Shown here: positions 23,582-32,863 of the stretch, one piece after another
Numbering within the stretch: the first letter of the stretch is position 1
How the letters are laid out: every line of letters begins with the position of its first letter
Assembly (NCBI RefSeq): GCF_003688915.1
Contig: NZ_REFU01000001.1
Location: 1,550,001-1,614,000, forward strand
Length of the DNA: 64,000 bases
Reading direction: 5' to 3'
From: Rhodococcus sp. SBT000017
GTDB taxonomy: Bacteria; Actinomycetota; Actinomycetes; Mycobacteriales; Mycobacteriaceae
Translations under genes and position numbers: made by a program
Notes under the pieces: generated by a model
Databases searched by the model: none
Told to the model about the DNA's origin: nothing
What the model saw: the letters and a program-made list of their open reading frames with translations, nothing else

Positions 23582-23587
23582 AGAGTA
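23582..23587 (-). promoter_or_regulatory. Putative -10 element (TACTCT) for leaderless DUF3499 transcript
   Basis: TACTCT fits the TAnnnT form of actinobacterial -10 boxes and ends six bases before the GTG, so transcription would begin at the start codon. Confidence 0.45.
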
Positions 23588-23647
23588 TCCGGTGGGTGCA
23601 ACCGACCGAACGACCGACACACCGGACGAGCGCGATAACCTCCCCCT

Positions 23648-24127
23648 ATGCCTCGATTCTCTTCCGCGCGCAGGATCACCTCTCGATCCGTGGCTCGGCA
23701 CGGCCGCGGCGTTCGCGGACCGGTTCTGCCCGAGGACATCCCGGCCAGGCGGTCACGAGCGGAGAAGTTCGACCGGCTGGTGCTCGAGGCTTTCGCGCGG
23801 ATCGATCATCGATGGCACGAGAAGCTCTCGAAGCTCGACATCGCCGTGGACGAGGTACCCAAGATCAGGGCGTTGGATCCGGAATCGGTGACGTGGCCGC
23901 CCGAGGTGGTGGCTGAAGGTCCGGTGCCGCTCTCGCGATTGGTACCCGCCGGCATCGACAAGCGCGGCGAGACGACACGCGCCAGGGTGGTGCTGTTCCG
24001 GCGACCGCTGGAACGGCGGGCCAAGCACCCGGAGGATTTGGAAGATCTGTTGTTCGAGGTTCTGGTCGAGCAAGTGGCCACGTATCTCGGCATCGACCCC
24101 GACGAGATAGACCCGGCCGGGGAATGA
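23648..24127 (+). CDS. Metallopeptidase-like (Zincin_1/DUF1025) protein lacking the catalytic motif
   Basis: A 159-residue protein resembling Rv3259, normally annotated as a metallopeptidase family protein. The family helix HExxHHFG is expected near the C-terminus. Here the aligned residues read VEQVATYLGIDPDEIDP, so both zinc-binding histidines and the catalytic glutamate are gone while the flanking LGID segment remains. It is likely a non-catalytic relative. It lies convergent to whiB2 (30 bp between stops) and divergent from DUF3499. The first 30 residues are basic and may not be part of the fold; a later start is possible. Confidence 0.8.
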   Translation: MPRFSSARRITSRSVARHGRGVRGPVLPEDIPARRSRAEKFDRLVLEAFARIDHRWHEKLSKLDIAVDEVPKIRALDPESVTWPPEVVAEGPVPLSRLVPAGIDKRGETTRARVVLFRRPLERRAKHPEDLEDLLFEVLVEQVATYLGIDPDEIDPAGE

Positions 24128-24157
24128 TCGATCCGCCCGGAGACGGAACCGAATTAC

Positions 24158-24673
24158 TCAGCCGATTCCGCGCTTGAGCCTGCGACGTTCCCGCTCGGAC
24201 AGCCCACCCCAGATGCCGAACCGCTCGTCGTTGGCGAGCGCGTACTCGAGGCACTCGTCCTTGACCTCACAGCCGAGGCAGATGCGCTTCGCCTCGCGGG
24301 TGGAACCACCCTTTTCCGGGAAGAAGGCCTCGGGGTCGGTCTGCGCGCACAGAGCGCGCTCCTGCCACTGGTCCTCGATCTCCTCGAACATCTCGTCGAA
24401 ACCCGCGACGAGACTGAGGAACGGCTTGGCCGGTGGAACCGACTCGGCGACGAACGGCATCGAGTCGGCGTCGGAATCCGAGTCGAGTTCGACGTCGGTG
24501 TCGATGACGTCGACGTCGGTCTCGTCCGTCGGTTCGACGTACGCAGAACCCGCGTCGATCGAGACGCTCGAATCTGCGCCGATGCCGGACTCGGTTTGCG
24601 GCGCGTCGTCGACAGCGCTGAGATGTGCAGTGGGTCCGCCCCGCTGATCACGTGTCACGTGCTGGTCATACAT
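24158..24673 (-). CDS. whiB2: WhiB2/WhmD-type iron-sulfur transcriptional regulator
   Basis: A 171-residue protein. The first 85 residues are acidic and low-complexity. The WhiB domain has four cysteines (ALCAQTDP, then CLGCEVKDEC) that bind a [4Fe-4S] cluster, the GIWGG turn and a basic C-terminus (ERERRRLKRG). WhiB2 works with WhiA/SigA to control septation genes. ATG at 24673 is preceded by GAGGAGG at 8 bases; the frame continues 84 codons upstream without family similarity. Location between the Rv3259-type gene and fbiA matches M. tuberculosis. Confidence 0.93.
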   Translation of the reverse strand: MYDQHVTRDQRGGPTAHLSAVDDAPQTESGIGADSSVSIDAGSAYVEPTDETDVDVIDTDVELDSDSDADSMPFVAESVPPAKPFLSLVAGFDEMFEEIEDQWQERALCAQTDPEAFFPEKGGSTREAKRICLGCEVKDECLEYALANDERFGIWGGLSERERRRLKRGIG

Positions 24674-25101
24674 CGCTTCCGCCTCCTCACCTGTGGTAGC
24701 GCAGATACTTTCGGTCCTCGTGTTCTCGAATACCTTGCCCCGCGCCGATATTCGATCGAGCTGGTCCAACGTGTCGGTCCGACTCTCGACCTCTACTCGA
24801 CGTCCAGTCAGGGACGAACAGAAAGGGAACGAGTGTTCGAAACCAGGTTCGCTGCAATCGAACTCGTGCTGCGAACACTGAATGACATACCTGTGATTAG
24901 ACACGTCCAGGTGTGTCGCGGTCAAGCCGATCGAGCAAATCCAATACCATCACATGCCCGAAATCGGCGCTCTCCCCGGATCGGAGCCCGTCCCGTGCGT
25001 GTCGCGGCGGTTATGGCACCTGCTCACCGTCCTCTCGCACGGGTGCGGCACCGGGTGGGCGCTCACCACGCACCACCGCAACCCCACTAGGCTCGCGTGT
25101 T
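24674..25101. promoter_or_regulatory. Divergent control region between whiB2 and fbiA (428 bp)
   Basis: No coding region is supported. It contains an imperfect inverted repeat, ACGAGTGTTCGA (24829-24840) against TCGAACTCGT (24858-24867), and CGAATA/TATTCG arms at 24727-24732 and 24749-24754. These are candidate protein-binding sites for whiB2 or fbiA; no known motif is matched with confidence. Confidence 0.4.
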
Positions 25102-26076
25102 GTGAAAGTTACTGTTCTGGTCGGTGGCGTCGGTGGCGCTCGGTTCCTTCAGGGTCTCAAATCTTTGTTCGGCGACAACCCCGAGCACGAGATCACCGCC
25201 GTGGTCAACGTCGGCGACGACGTGTGGATGCACGGACTGCGCATCTGCCCGGATCTCGACACGTGCATGTACACCCTCGGCGGAGGAATCGACACCGATC
25301 GCGGCTGGGGTCGCATCGCGGAGACCTGGAACGCGCGGGACGAATTGGCAGCCTACGGTGCCGATCCCGACTGGTTCGGACTCGGCGACCGCGACATCGC
25401 CACGCACCTGATCCGCAGTCGTATGTTGCGCACCGGCTATCCGCTGTCGGCCGTGACCGAAGCCCTGTGCAACCGTTGGCAACCCGGAGTCCGGCTCCTG
25501 CCCGTCACCGACGATCGCTCCGAGACCCACGTCGTCGTCACCGATCCCGAGGACCCGAGCGGGGAGCAGCAGCGCGCAATTCACTTCCAGGAGTGGTGGG
25601 TTCGGTACCGCGCACAGATTCCGACCCACAGTTTCGCCAACATCGGGGCCGAACAGGCAACTCCGGCACCGGGAGTCGTCGAGGCGATCACCGAGGCCGA
25701 CGCCGTCGTTCTCGCGCCGTCCAATCCGGTGGTGAGCGTCGGCGCGATCCTCGCGGTGCCGGGTATCCGCGGGGCGCTTCGCACGACGGCTGCCAAGGTG
25801 GTCGGGCTCTCCCCCGTCGTGGACGGTAAGCCGTTGCGCGGCATGGCCGACGAGTGCCTGTCCGTCATCGGAGTCGAGACCACGGCGCAGGCGGTGGGCC
25901 GTCACTACGGAAGCCGAAGCGGTACCGGCATTCTCGACGCATGGCTGGTGCACACCACCGATACGGCGGTCGTCGACGGGGTGGACGTGCAGTCGGTTCC
26001 GTTGCTGATGACCGACCCCGAGACCACAGCGGTCATGGCCCGCACCGCTCTGCGAGCAGCGGGACTCGACCTGTGA
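25102..26076 (+). CDS. fbiA: F420 biosynthesis phosphoenolpyruvyl/lactyl transferase FbiA (CofD family)
   Basis: The 324-residue enzyme joins the phospho-lactyl or phosphoenolpyruvyl group to Fo in coenzyme F420 synthesis. The N-terminal nucleotide-binding loop [12 protein letters not shown] and the block [19 protein letters not shown] are diagnostic. GTG at 25102 is chosen because the conserved sequence starts directly there; the open frame extends 63 codons upstream without similarity. The stop overlaps fbiB as GTGA. F420 supports redox enzymes and detoxification in actinobacteria. Confidence 0.95.
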   Translation: MKVTVLVGGVGGARFLQGLKSLFGDNPEHEITAVVNVGDDVWMHGLRICPDLDTCMYTLGGGIDTDRGWGRIAETWNARDELAAYGADPDWFGLGDRDIATHLIRSRMLRTGYPLSAVTEALCNRWQPGVRLLPVTDDRSETHVVVTDPEDPSGEQQRAIHFQEWWVRYRAQIPTHSFANIGAEQATPAPGVVEAITEADAVVLAPSNPVVSVGAILAVPGIRGALRTTAAKVVGLSPVVDGKPLRGMADECLSVIGVETTAQAVGRHYGSRSGTGILDAWLVHTTDTAVVDGVDVQSVPLLMTDPETTAVMARTALRAAGLDL

Positions 26077-27443
26077 CCGACTCCCACGCCGCACACACTG
26101 CACCGGGTGATCACGCTCCCGGCGGGGCGATCGAAATTCTGCCGGTGACCGGGCTCCCCGAGTTCCGGCCGGGCGACGATCTGGCTGCGACCGTGGCGGA
26201 CCGAGCGCCGTGGCTACGTGACGGCGACATCCTGATCGTCACCAGCAAGATCCTCTCCAAGGTCGAGGGCCGTCTGGTGCAGGCACCCCGTGATGCGGAC
26301 GAGCGAGATGCCGCCCGCAGAGTCCTGGTGGAGCAGGAGGCCGTGCGCATCGTCGCACGCAAGGGCCGAACCCTCATCACCGAGAATCGACTCGGCATCG
26401 TGCAGGCCGCGTCGGGAATCGACGGCTCCAACGTCGACGGCGGCGAACTGGCACTGCTGCCCGAGAACCCCGACGCCAGTGCCGCAGCGCTCCGCACTGC
26501 ACTCGGCGCGCTGCTGGGGGTGACGGTCGCCGTGGTCGTCACCGACACCATGGGTCGGGCATGGCGGATCGGCCAGACCGACGCCGCCATCGGTGCCGCC
26601 GGCCTGGGCGTCGTACATGCGTACGCCGGAGCCGAGGACGGTCAGGGAAACGAGCTCGTCGTCACCGAGGTCGCGATCGCCGACGAGCTCGCTGCCGCGG
26701 GCGATCTGGTGAAGGGGAAGCTCGGCGGGGTTCCGATCGCCATCGTACGTGGACTGACTCCCGTCGACGACGGTTCCACCGCCGCGACGCTGCTGCGCGG
26801 CGGTGAGGACGACCTGTTCTGGCTCGGTACCGCCGAGGCACTCGATCGTGGTCGACGCGAGGCGCTGCTGCGTCGACGGTCGGTGCGCTCGTTCACCGAC
26901 GAACCGGTCGATCCGGACGCCGTTCGCGGTGCCGTTGCCGATGCACTCACCGCCCCGGCCCCGCACCACACCCGTCCGGTTCGGTTCGTCTGGGTCAGGA
27001 CCCCTGCGCTCCGACGCCGGCTACTCGAGACGATGCGAGAGCAATGGCGAGCCGATCTGGCCGGCGACGGGCTGAGCGAGGAGCGGATCGCCGCCAGACT
27101 CGGCCGCGGCGACATCTTGTTCGACGCCCCCGAGATCGTGATCCCGTTCTGCGTGCCCGACGGCGCGCACTCGTACCCCGACGAGAGGCGTCGAACCGCG
27201 GAGGACACGATGTTCACCGTCGCGGTCGGTGCGGCCGTTCAGGGGCTTCTCGTCGCCCTCGCGGTGCGCGAACTGGGCAGCTGCTGGATCGGTTCGACGA
27301 TCTTCGCCGCCGATACCGTGCGCGCCGAACTCGGCCTGCGCGCAGACTGGAAAGCGATGGGAGCCATCGCAATCGGGCACCCGAGCGAAACGCTGACCGT
27401 CAGGGATCCGGTGGTTCCCGGGTCCTCGCTACTGGAGCTCTGA
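26073..27443 (+). CDS. fbiB: Bifunctional F420 gamma-glutamyl ligase / dehydro-F420 reductase FbiB
   Basis: The 456-residue protein has two domains. An N-terminal CofE-like gamma-glutamyl ligase (about residues 15-245; [22 protein letters not shown]) is followed by a C-terminal nitroreductase-like FMN domain (about 250-456; [14 protein letters not shown], then [12 protein letters not shown]). It adds the polyglutamate tail and reduces dehydro-F420. The GTG start overlaps the fbiA stop by 4 bp. A nudix gene follows after 3 bp. Confidence 0.95.
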   Translation: MTDSHAAHTAPGDHAPGGAIEILPVTGLPEFRPGDDLAATVADRAPWLRDGDILIVTSKILSKVEGRLVQAPRDADERDAARRVLVEQEAVRIVARKGRTLITENRLGIVQAASGIDGSNVDGGELALLPENPDASAAALRTALGALLGVTVAVVVTDTMGRAWRIGQTDAAIGAAGLGVVHAYAGAEDGQGNELVVTEVAIADELAAAGDLVKGKLGGVPIAIVRGLTPVDDGSTAATLLRGGEDDLFWLGTAEALDRGRREALLRRRSVRSFTDEPVDPDAVRGAVADALTAPAPHHTRPVRFVWVRTPALRRRLLETMREQWRADLAGDGLSEERIAARLGRGDILFDAPEIVIPFCVPDGAHSYPDERRRTAEDTMFTVAVGAAVQGLLVALAVRELGSCWIGSTIFAADTVRAELGLRADWKAMGAIAIGHPSETLTVRDPVVPGSSLLEL

Positions 27444-27446
27444 GTC

Positions 27447-28025
27447 GTGTCGGAGTCGCCACTGCCTCATTCGACACTGCCTCATTCGAAACTGTGGCAC
27501 TCGGCTGCAACGACACTCGACCGGTGGGCACCGTCGGATGCGGGCGAGGAATCGCTTCGGCACACCATGCTGGCGTTTCTCGACAGCAACCCGAACGCCT
27601 GCCTGCGCGCCAACGAGGCCGGCCACTTCACCGCATCCTCGTTGGTACTCGACACGTCGGGAACCCATGTGCTGCTGACGCTTCACCCGAAGGTCGGTCG
27701 GTGGATTCAACTCGGCGGCCACTGCGAACCGACGGACGACACGGTTGTCGACGCGGCGCTGCGGGAGGCCACCGAAGAATCCGGGATCGCCGAGCTGACG
27801 GTCGATCCGATTCTGCTCTCCGCACACACGCACCCGATCACCTGCTCGCTAGGAAAGCCGACGCGGCACCTCGACCTGAGGTTTCTGGTGCGGGCTCCGG
27901 ACGGCGCGCGAGCAGTGCGCAGCGAGGAATCGACCGATCTGCGCTGGTGGCCGGTCGATGCCCTGCCCGACGACGCCGAGCGCGAGACGATCGATCACCT
28001 CGTCGCGCTTGCCGCGCTTCGCTGA
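27447..28025 (+). CDS. NUDIX hydrolase
   Basis: The 192-residue protein carries a complete Nudix box, GHCEPTDDTVVDAALREATEESGI split across residues about 91-114, including the REATEESG core. The substrate is not evident. It begins 3 bp after fbiB, so it is probably translated from the same mRNA, with GGAG inside the fbiB end serving as ribosome site. The N-terminus contains a 15-bp tandem duplication (27461-27490) coding LPHST/LPHSK. In M. tuberculosis a different gene lies at this place. Confidence 0.85.
   Translation: MSESPLPHSTLPHSKLWHSAATTLDRWAPSDAGEESLRHTMLAFLDSNPNACLRANEAGHFTASSLVLDTSGTHVLLTLHPKVGRWIQLGGHCEPTDDTVVDAALREATEESGIAELTVDPILLSAHTHPITCSLGKPTRHLDLRFLVRAPDGARAVRSEESTDLRWWPVDALPDDAERETIDHLVALAALR
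27461..27490 (+). repeat. Two-copy 15-bp tandem repeat in the nudix gene
   Basis: ACTGCCTCATTCGAC is followed directly by ACTGCCTCATTCGAA. The repeat is in frame and lies before the catalytic domain. Confidence 0.8.
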
Positions 28026-28052
28026 TCGATCGCCCCCAGCGGCGTCGTGACG

Positions 28053-29147
28053 TCAGACGTCGGTCGAGAAACGCACTCCACCGTCGGGCAATTTGACCCC
28101 GGGCCACACGCGCGCGCCGCGGAGCAACTCGCAGCGAGCCCCGATGTCGGCACCGTCGCCGATGACTGCGTCGCGCACCAGTGCACGGGGTCCGATACGG
28201 GCACCGAAGCCGAGAATGGATCGCTCGACGACGGCCCCTGCTTCGACGATCGCACCGTCGAACACGACGGCACCGTCGAGGCGGGCACCCGCCCCGATCT
28301 CGGCACCGCGTCCGACGACGGTTCCACCGATCAGCAGGGCACCCGGTGCCACGCCTGCACCCGGGTGGACCAACGATTCGCCGCGATCACCGTGCAGTGC
28401 GGGCGACGGCGCGATGCCGCGAACCAGATCGGCCGAGCCCTTGACGAAATCCTCCGGTGTTCCCATGTCTCGCCAGTACGCACTGTCGACGTGCCCGTAG
28501 ACCTTCTTGTCCTCGGCGAGCAAGGCGGGGAACACCTCTCGCTCCACCGACACCGGGCGATCGGATGGAATGGACTCGATGATCTCGCGCTTGAAGACGT
28601 AGCAGCCCGCATTGATCTGATCGGTCGGCGGATCCTGAGTCTTTTCGAGAAACGCTGTCACTCGGCCGGATTCGTCCGTCGGCACGCAACCGAACGCGCG
28701 CGGGTCACCGACGCGAACCAGGTGCAACGTGACATCGGCCTCGGTGGTTCGATGCGTATCGAGGACAGCTGTCAGATCGGTGCCGCCCAGGACGTCACCG
28801 TTGAAGACCATGACGTTCTCGGCGCGCAGACGCGGCAACACGTTTCTGATGCCTCCGCCGGTGCCCATCGGCTCGGTCTCGAAGACGTACTCGAGTTCGA
28901 TACCGAGCGAGGATCCGTCCCCGAAATGCTGCTCGAACACTTCGGCTTTGAACGAAGTACCGAGAACCACGTGCTCGATACCCGCAGCCTTGATGCGCGC
29001 CAGCAGGTGCGTGAGAAACGGCAGCCCTGCGGTGGGAAGCATCGGCTTGGGTGCCGAGAGCGTCAGCGGCCGGAGCCGAGTTCCCTTGCCGCCCACCAAG
29101 ATGACTGCGTCGGTACGTGCGGCGACCGATGTGGAACTATCCGACAT
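28053..29147 (-). CDS. Mannose-1-phosphate guanylyltransferase / sugar-1-phosphate nucleotidyltransferase (Rv3264c-type)
   Basis: The 364-residue enzyme has an N-terminal nucleotidyltransferase domain with the signature AVILVGGKGTRLRPLT and a C-terminal left-handed beta-helix of hexapeptide repeats (GAGVAPGALLIGGTVVGRG region). The M. tuberculosis relative makes GDP-mannose from GTP and mannose-1-phosphate. ATG at 29147 has GAGG at 6 bases; it overlaps the end of wbbL by 11 bp. It completes the route started by manA and phosphomannomutase at 19-23 kb. dTDP-glucose synthesis is a weaker alternative. Confidence 0.9.
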   Translation of the reverse strand: MSDSSTSVAARTDAVILVGGKGTRLRPLTLSAPKPMLPTAGLPFLTHLLARIKAAGIEHVVLGTSFKAEVFEQHFGDGSSLGIELEYVFETEPMGTGGGIRNVLPRLRAENVMVFNGDVLGGTDLTAVLDTHRTTEADVTLHLVRVGDPRAFGCVPTDESGRVTAFLEKTQDPPTDQINAGCYVFKREIIESIPSDRPVSVEREVFPALLAEDKKVYGHVDSAYWRDMGTPEDFVKGSADLVRGIAPSPALHGDRGESLVHPGAGVAPGALLIGGTVVGRGAEIGAGARLDGAVVFDGAIVEAGAVVERSILGFGARIGPRALVRDAVIGDGADIGARCELLRGARVWPGVKLPDGGVRFSTDV

Positions 29148-30048
29148 GTCCAGCCTCTGTTCTCTCGTCCGATTCTCGTCCGTCAACTGCACGCGCCCGA
29201 AGCGCCGAGGCCACAACGATCTTCGAGCGAAGACCGAGACCGCCGCGCAGTGCCCATCGTAAGGGAGCCTGCCACGTCCGGTCGTGCCGATCGGCCTGGA
29301 ATCGGTACGCGCTGGTGTGATGTGCGGGCAACATCACTTCCGGATGCCGTCCTGCCGCATGGCCTTTCGAGTGGGTCACCTCGACGTCGGGAACGTAGAC
29401 GTTGTGCCAGCCCGCTCTGCCGAGCCGGTCGCCGAGATCCACGTCCTCCATGTACATGAAGTAGCGCGAGTCGAATCCACCGATCGAGTCGAACGCCGAA
29501 CGCCGCAGCAACAGGCAGGATCCCGACAGCCACCCCACCGGCCGCTCGCTGACCGTCTCGTTCTCCTGGCGATACCGCCGAGTCCACGGGTTCGTCGGCC
29601 AGAGCTTGCCCAACACCGCGTGGCCCGCACCGGACGTGAGATCGGGCACCGACCGTGCCGATGGGTACCGCGAGCCGTCGGGCTCGCGAATGAGCGGTCC
29701 GAGGGCACCCGCCCGTGGCCACCGCGCCGCAGCGTCGAGCAGGCCGTCGAGCGATCCGGGATGCCACCGCACGTCGGGATTGGCCACGACGACGAACTCG
29801 ATGTCGGGGTCGATCTCGGCCACCGCGCGATTGACTGCTGCGCCGTAGCCGATGTTCGCGCCGGTTCGCAGCAACTCCGCCTCCTCGAACGCGACCTCGG
29901 CTGCCTCGGGCGTACCGTCGACCGAGCCGTTGTCCGCCATGATCACCCGAAGGGGACGCGTCGTCGCCTCACGTAGAGACGTCAGGAACTGGTCAAGGTA
30001 TTCGCCGGGTGAATAGGTCACCGTCACCACGGCCAGCTCGGAACTCAC
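29137..30048 (-). CDS. wbbL: GT2 rhamnosyltransferase WbbL (arabinogalactan linkage unit)
   Basis: The 303-residue family 2 glycosyltransferase has the N-terminal VVTVTYSPGEYL, the donor motif ADNGSVDGT, a DVRW metal site and EDVDLGDRLGRAG as the catalytic ED motif. In mycobacteria WbbL moves rhamnose from dTDP-rhamnose to decaprenyl-PP-GlcNAc, the second step of the linker joining galactan to peptidoglycan. It lies between rmlD and the GDP-mannose gene in one minus-strand unit. The start is GTG. Confidence 0.92.
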   Translation of the reverse strand: MSSELAVVTVTYSPGEYLDQFLTSLREATTRPLRVIMADNGSVDGTPEAAEVAFEEAELLRTGANIGYGAAVNRAVAEIDPDIEFVVVANPDVRWHPGSLDGLLDAAARWPRAGALGPLIREPDGSRYPSARSVPDLTSGAGHAVLGKLWPTNPWTRRYRQENETVSERPVGWLSGSCLLLRRSAFDSIGGFDSRYFMYMEDVDLGDRLGRAGWHNVYVPDVEVTHSKGHAAGRHPEVMLPAHHTSAYRFQADRHDRTWQAPLRWALRGGLGLRSKIVVASALRARAVDGRESDERTEAGHVG

Positions 30049-30082
30049 GCGGGCAAGACTAGCCCGATCTCGCGTCGAACCC

Positions 30083-30937
30083 TCATGTCGACTGCGCCAA
30101 GGCTGCTGTCAACGCGTCCGACCACGGCCGCGCCGGCGTCAAACCGGCCTCGACCCACGCGGTCGGTGAGAGCACCGAGTACGCCGGGCGAGGTGCCGGA
30201 ACCACGTACTCGGCACTCGAGCACGGGTGCACTCGCTCGGGATCGGCTCCGATCCCCGCGAACACCGCGCGTGCGAGGTCGAACCAGCTGGCCTGCCCCG
30301 CATTGGTGTAGTGCAGCGTTCGTGCGCCCACAGCAGGGTCGGCTTCGATCTCGAGCAGGCCCGCCGCCAGATCGAGGGCGAACGTGGGCGAGCCGATCTG
30401 GTCGTTCACCACAGAGAGCGTCTCGCGCTCACCTTCGAGTCGGCGCATCGTGGTCACGAAATTCTTGCCCGTGTTGTCGTACACCCATGCGGTCCGCACG
30501 ATCACGGCCTCGGGCAGCTCCTCGTGCACAGCGAGCTCGCCGGCGAGCTTGGTGCGTCCGTACGCCGACTGCGGCGCGGTCTCGGCATCGACCTCGTACG
30601 GTTCGGTTGCTGTGCCGTCGAACACATAATCGGTGGAGACGTGGATCAGCCGGGCTCCGACACGCCCGCAGGCGCGCGCGAGATTTCGAGGGCCGTCCGC
30701 GTTGACCGCGGACGCCCTGGCCTCGTCGGTCTCGGCGGCATCGACGGCGGTGTACGCAGCACAGTTGATCACCGTTGCCCCCGCGCTCACCGCGGCAGCC
30801 ACGGCGTCGGGGTCGGTGATGTCCAGGTCGGCGGAGGAATATCCGGACACCTCGACACCGTCACCTCGTTCGGAGGCCAGAGACATCACTCGGCGGCCCA
30901 ACTGGCCGTGTGCACCGGTCACCACGATCGCATTCAC
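30083..30937 (-). CDS. rmlD: dTDP-4-dehydrorhamnose reductase
   Basis: The 284-residue short-chain dehydrogenase performs the last step of dTDP-rhamnose synthesis. It has the Rossmann loop VTGAHGQLGRRV, the YGRTKLAGE catalytic Tyr-Lys pair and the preceding STDYVFDG motif. It supplies WbbL, encoded 34 bp downstream. I chose the GTG at 30937, where the conserved domain starts; the same frame is open further upstream under the divergent LCP gene, but that stretch is out-of-family. The 135-bp upstream gap is a divergent promoter shared with the LCP gene. Confidence 0.93.
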   Translation of the reverse strand: MNAIVVTGAHGQLGRRVMSLASERGDGVEVSGYSSADLDITDPDAVAAAVSAGATVINCAAYTAVDAAETDEARASAVNADGPRNLARACGRVGARLIHVSTDYVFDGTATEPYEVDAETAPQSAYGRTKLAGELAVHEELPEAVIVRTAWVYDNTGKNFVTTMRRLEGERETLSVVNDQIGSPTFALDLAAGLLEIEADPAVGARTLHYTNAGQASWFDLARAVFAGIGADPERVHPCSSAEYVVPAPRPAYSVLSPTAWVEAGLTPARPWSDALTAALAQST

Positions 30938-31072
30938 GGTTGCCAAGTGTGGCACGCCGCGTTCGCTTCGGCGAGGCAGCGACCGGCGACAAGTAACCTT
31001 CGAACGGCGGGGGGAGAACAACGAAGTAGGCGGGTGTTTCAGGCCGGCCGGAAACGAGAGAGGGTCGTCACG

Positions 31073-32806
31073 GTGCCACGAGATCCAGGCACGCCCGGAG
31101 GTGAGCGCACTCCCCCGCCGAGGCGGAGCGCTCCCCGGCGACCCGACGGTCCCCGAGCGCGCACCACGGGCCGCCCCAGCGACCGAGGGGGCGCTGCCCA
31201 CCGATACGGCGACGACGAACTCCGCGGAGAACGCAGGCAGAGAACTCGCAGCGAAGGTGCGGACAGACCGCGCCGGCCGGATCGGCGCAACCAACGCGGC
31301 GGCGTCGAGCAACCCGAATCCGGCGGCAGGTCGCCTCGCGCCGCCGGTACCCGGTGGCCGGCGACCCACGTCGCGGTCGCCGTGCTCTCGATCCTCGTCC
31401 TGCTGGTGACCGGTTTCGCATGGCGCAGTGTCGACAGCCTGCGCTCCAACATCGCCACCGCGGGTGGTCTCGGTCTCGGCGGAGCCGCCGACGGTGCCGT
31501 CGACATTCTGATGGTCGGCACCGACAGTCGTACCGATGCCCACGGCAACGCGTTGTCCCCAGCGGAACTGGCGTCCCTCAATGCCGGCGAAGAGGTGGCG
31601 TCCAACACCGACACGATCGTGCTGATCCGCGTCCCGAACGACGGTTCGTCGGCCACCGCGATTTCCATCCCGCGAGACTCGTACGTCGAGGTACCCGGCA
31701 TCGGAATGTCGAAGATCAACGCTGCGTACGGCGCGACCAAGGAGAACAAGCGGCTCGAATTGGTGGAGCAGGGTGTCACCGACGCCGATGCCGAATCCCA
31801 GGCCACCGAAGCCGGGCGCGAGGCCCTGATCGACTCCGTCGCCAACCTCACCGGTATCACCGTCGATCACTATGCCGAGGTGGGGCTGCTCGGTTTCGTG
31901 CTGCTGACCGATGCCGTCGGCGGTGTCGAGGTGTGCCTGAACAACGCTGTGCAGGAACCACTGTCGGGTGCGAACTTCCCGGCGGGCGTGCAGAAGCTCG
32001 CCGGTTCGCAGGCTCTGAGTTTCGTCCGTCAGCGGCACGATCTTCCCCGCGGAGATCTGGACCGCATCGTGCGCCAGCAGGTGTTCATGGCCTCGCTCGT
32101 GCGGAGTGTGCTCAGTGCCCAGACGCTGAGCAACCCCGGAAAACTGGGCCAACTCAGCACTGCTGTGCAGCGATCGGTGACGCTCGATTCCGATTGGGAC
32201 ATTCTGCAGTTCGCCACTCGCCTGCAGGATCTCGCCGGCGGCAAGGTCAAGTTCGAGACGATCCCGGCAGTCGACATCAATGCGACGACCGAGTTCGGCG
32301 AATCGATCGTGCAGGTCGATCCGGCTGCGGTGAAGAAGTACGTCGAAGGACTGCTCGGCGACGGCAATTCGGCAGAGACCAACGCCGAGGATTCGGACGC
32401 ACCGGTTGTCGATCCGTCGACGGTGACGGTGGATGTCGCGAACGACAGCGGGATCGACGGACTCGCCAACGGTGTCGCCGGTTCGCTGACCGCATTGGGA
32501 TATGTCGACGGCACCATCGGCAACTACGAGGGCACGTCGATCTCGGCAAGCCGCATCCAGGCTGCCGATGTGGACAGTGACGCCGCGCGCGCCGTCTCGG
32601 CAGCGCTCGGCGGACTACAGATCACCGCCGACGACTCGCTGTCGGCGGACACTGTGCGCGTGGTACTCGCGAACGACTACGCGGGGCCCGGCTCGGGTCA
32701 GGCCGCGACTGCGGAAACCATTGCTCCCGAATCGGGTACGGCGATTCCCGAGGCACCGGCCGCTCCGATCGACGCCGGCTCCACCGGTCCGATGTGCGTC
32801 AACTGA
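31073..32806 (+). CDS. lcp1: LytR-CpsA-Psr (LCP) family cell-wall ligase with LytR_C domain
   Basis: A 577-residue protein: a long basic disordered N-terminus (about 95 residues), one membrane segment (HVAVAVLSILVLLVTGFAW), the LCP catalytic domain (about 125-310, with MVGTDSRTD, SIPRDSYVEVPG and RQRHDLPRGDLDRI) and a C-terminal LytR_C domain. The Rv3267 relative attaches arabinogalactan to peptidoglycan. That fits the divergent rmlD-wbbL genes that build the linker. GTG at 31073 is preceded by GAGAGGG at 8 bases. The frame is open for 282 codons more upstream, but that is antisense to rmlD. Confidence 0.92.
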   Translation: MPRDPGTPGGERTPPPRRSAPRRPDGPRARTTGRPSDRGGAAHRYGDDELRGERRQRTRSEGADRPRRPDRRNQRGGVEQPESGGRSPRAAGTRWPATHVAVAVLSILVLLVTGFAWRSVDSLRSNIATAGGLGLGGAADGAVDILMVGTDSRTDAHGNALSPAELASLNAGEEVASNTDTIVLIRVPNDGSSATAISIPRDSYVEVPGIGMSKINAAYGATKENKRLELVEQGVTDADAESQATEAGREALIDSVANLTGITVDHYAEVGLLGFVLLTDAVGGVEVCLNNAVQEPLSGANFPAGVQKLAGSQALSFVRQRHDLPRGDLDRIVRQQVFMASLVRSVLSAQTLSNPGKLGQLSTAVQRSVTLDSDWDILQFATRLQDLAGGKVKFETIPAVDINATTEFGESIVQVDPAAVKKYVEGLLGDGNSAETNAEDSDAPVVDPSTVTVDVANDSGIDGLANGVAGSLTALGYVDGTIGNYEGTSISASRIQAADVDSDAARAVSAALGGLQITADDSLSADTVRVVLANDYAGPGSGQAATAETIAPESGTAIPEAPAAPIDAGSTGPMCVN

Positions 32807-32851
32807 TCGGTACCGCTCACAGCGTGTGAATCGGTGTCGGCGAGCGTCATC

Positions 32852-32857
32852 TAGGGT
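32852..32857 (+). promoter_or_regulatory. Putative -10 element (TAGGGT) for a leaderless transcript
   Basis: TAGGGT fits TAnnnT and ends six bases before the GTG of the TIGR03089-type gene, which lacks a clear ribosome binding site. Confidence 0.45.
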
Positions 32858-32863
32858 CGTGGG

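Noticed and set aside
30227..32806. An 859-residue frame starting inside rmlD and running into the LCP gene
   Set aside because: The first 280 residues are antisense to rmlD, which is a clear gene on the other strand. The LCP start at 31073 has a ribosome binding site.
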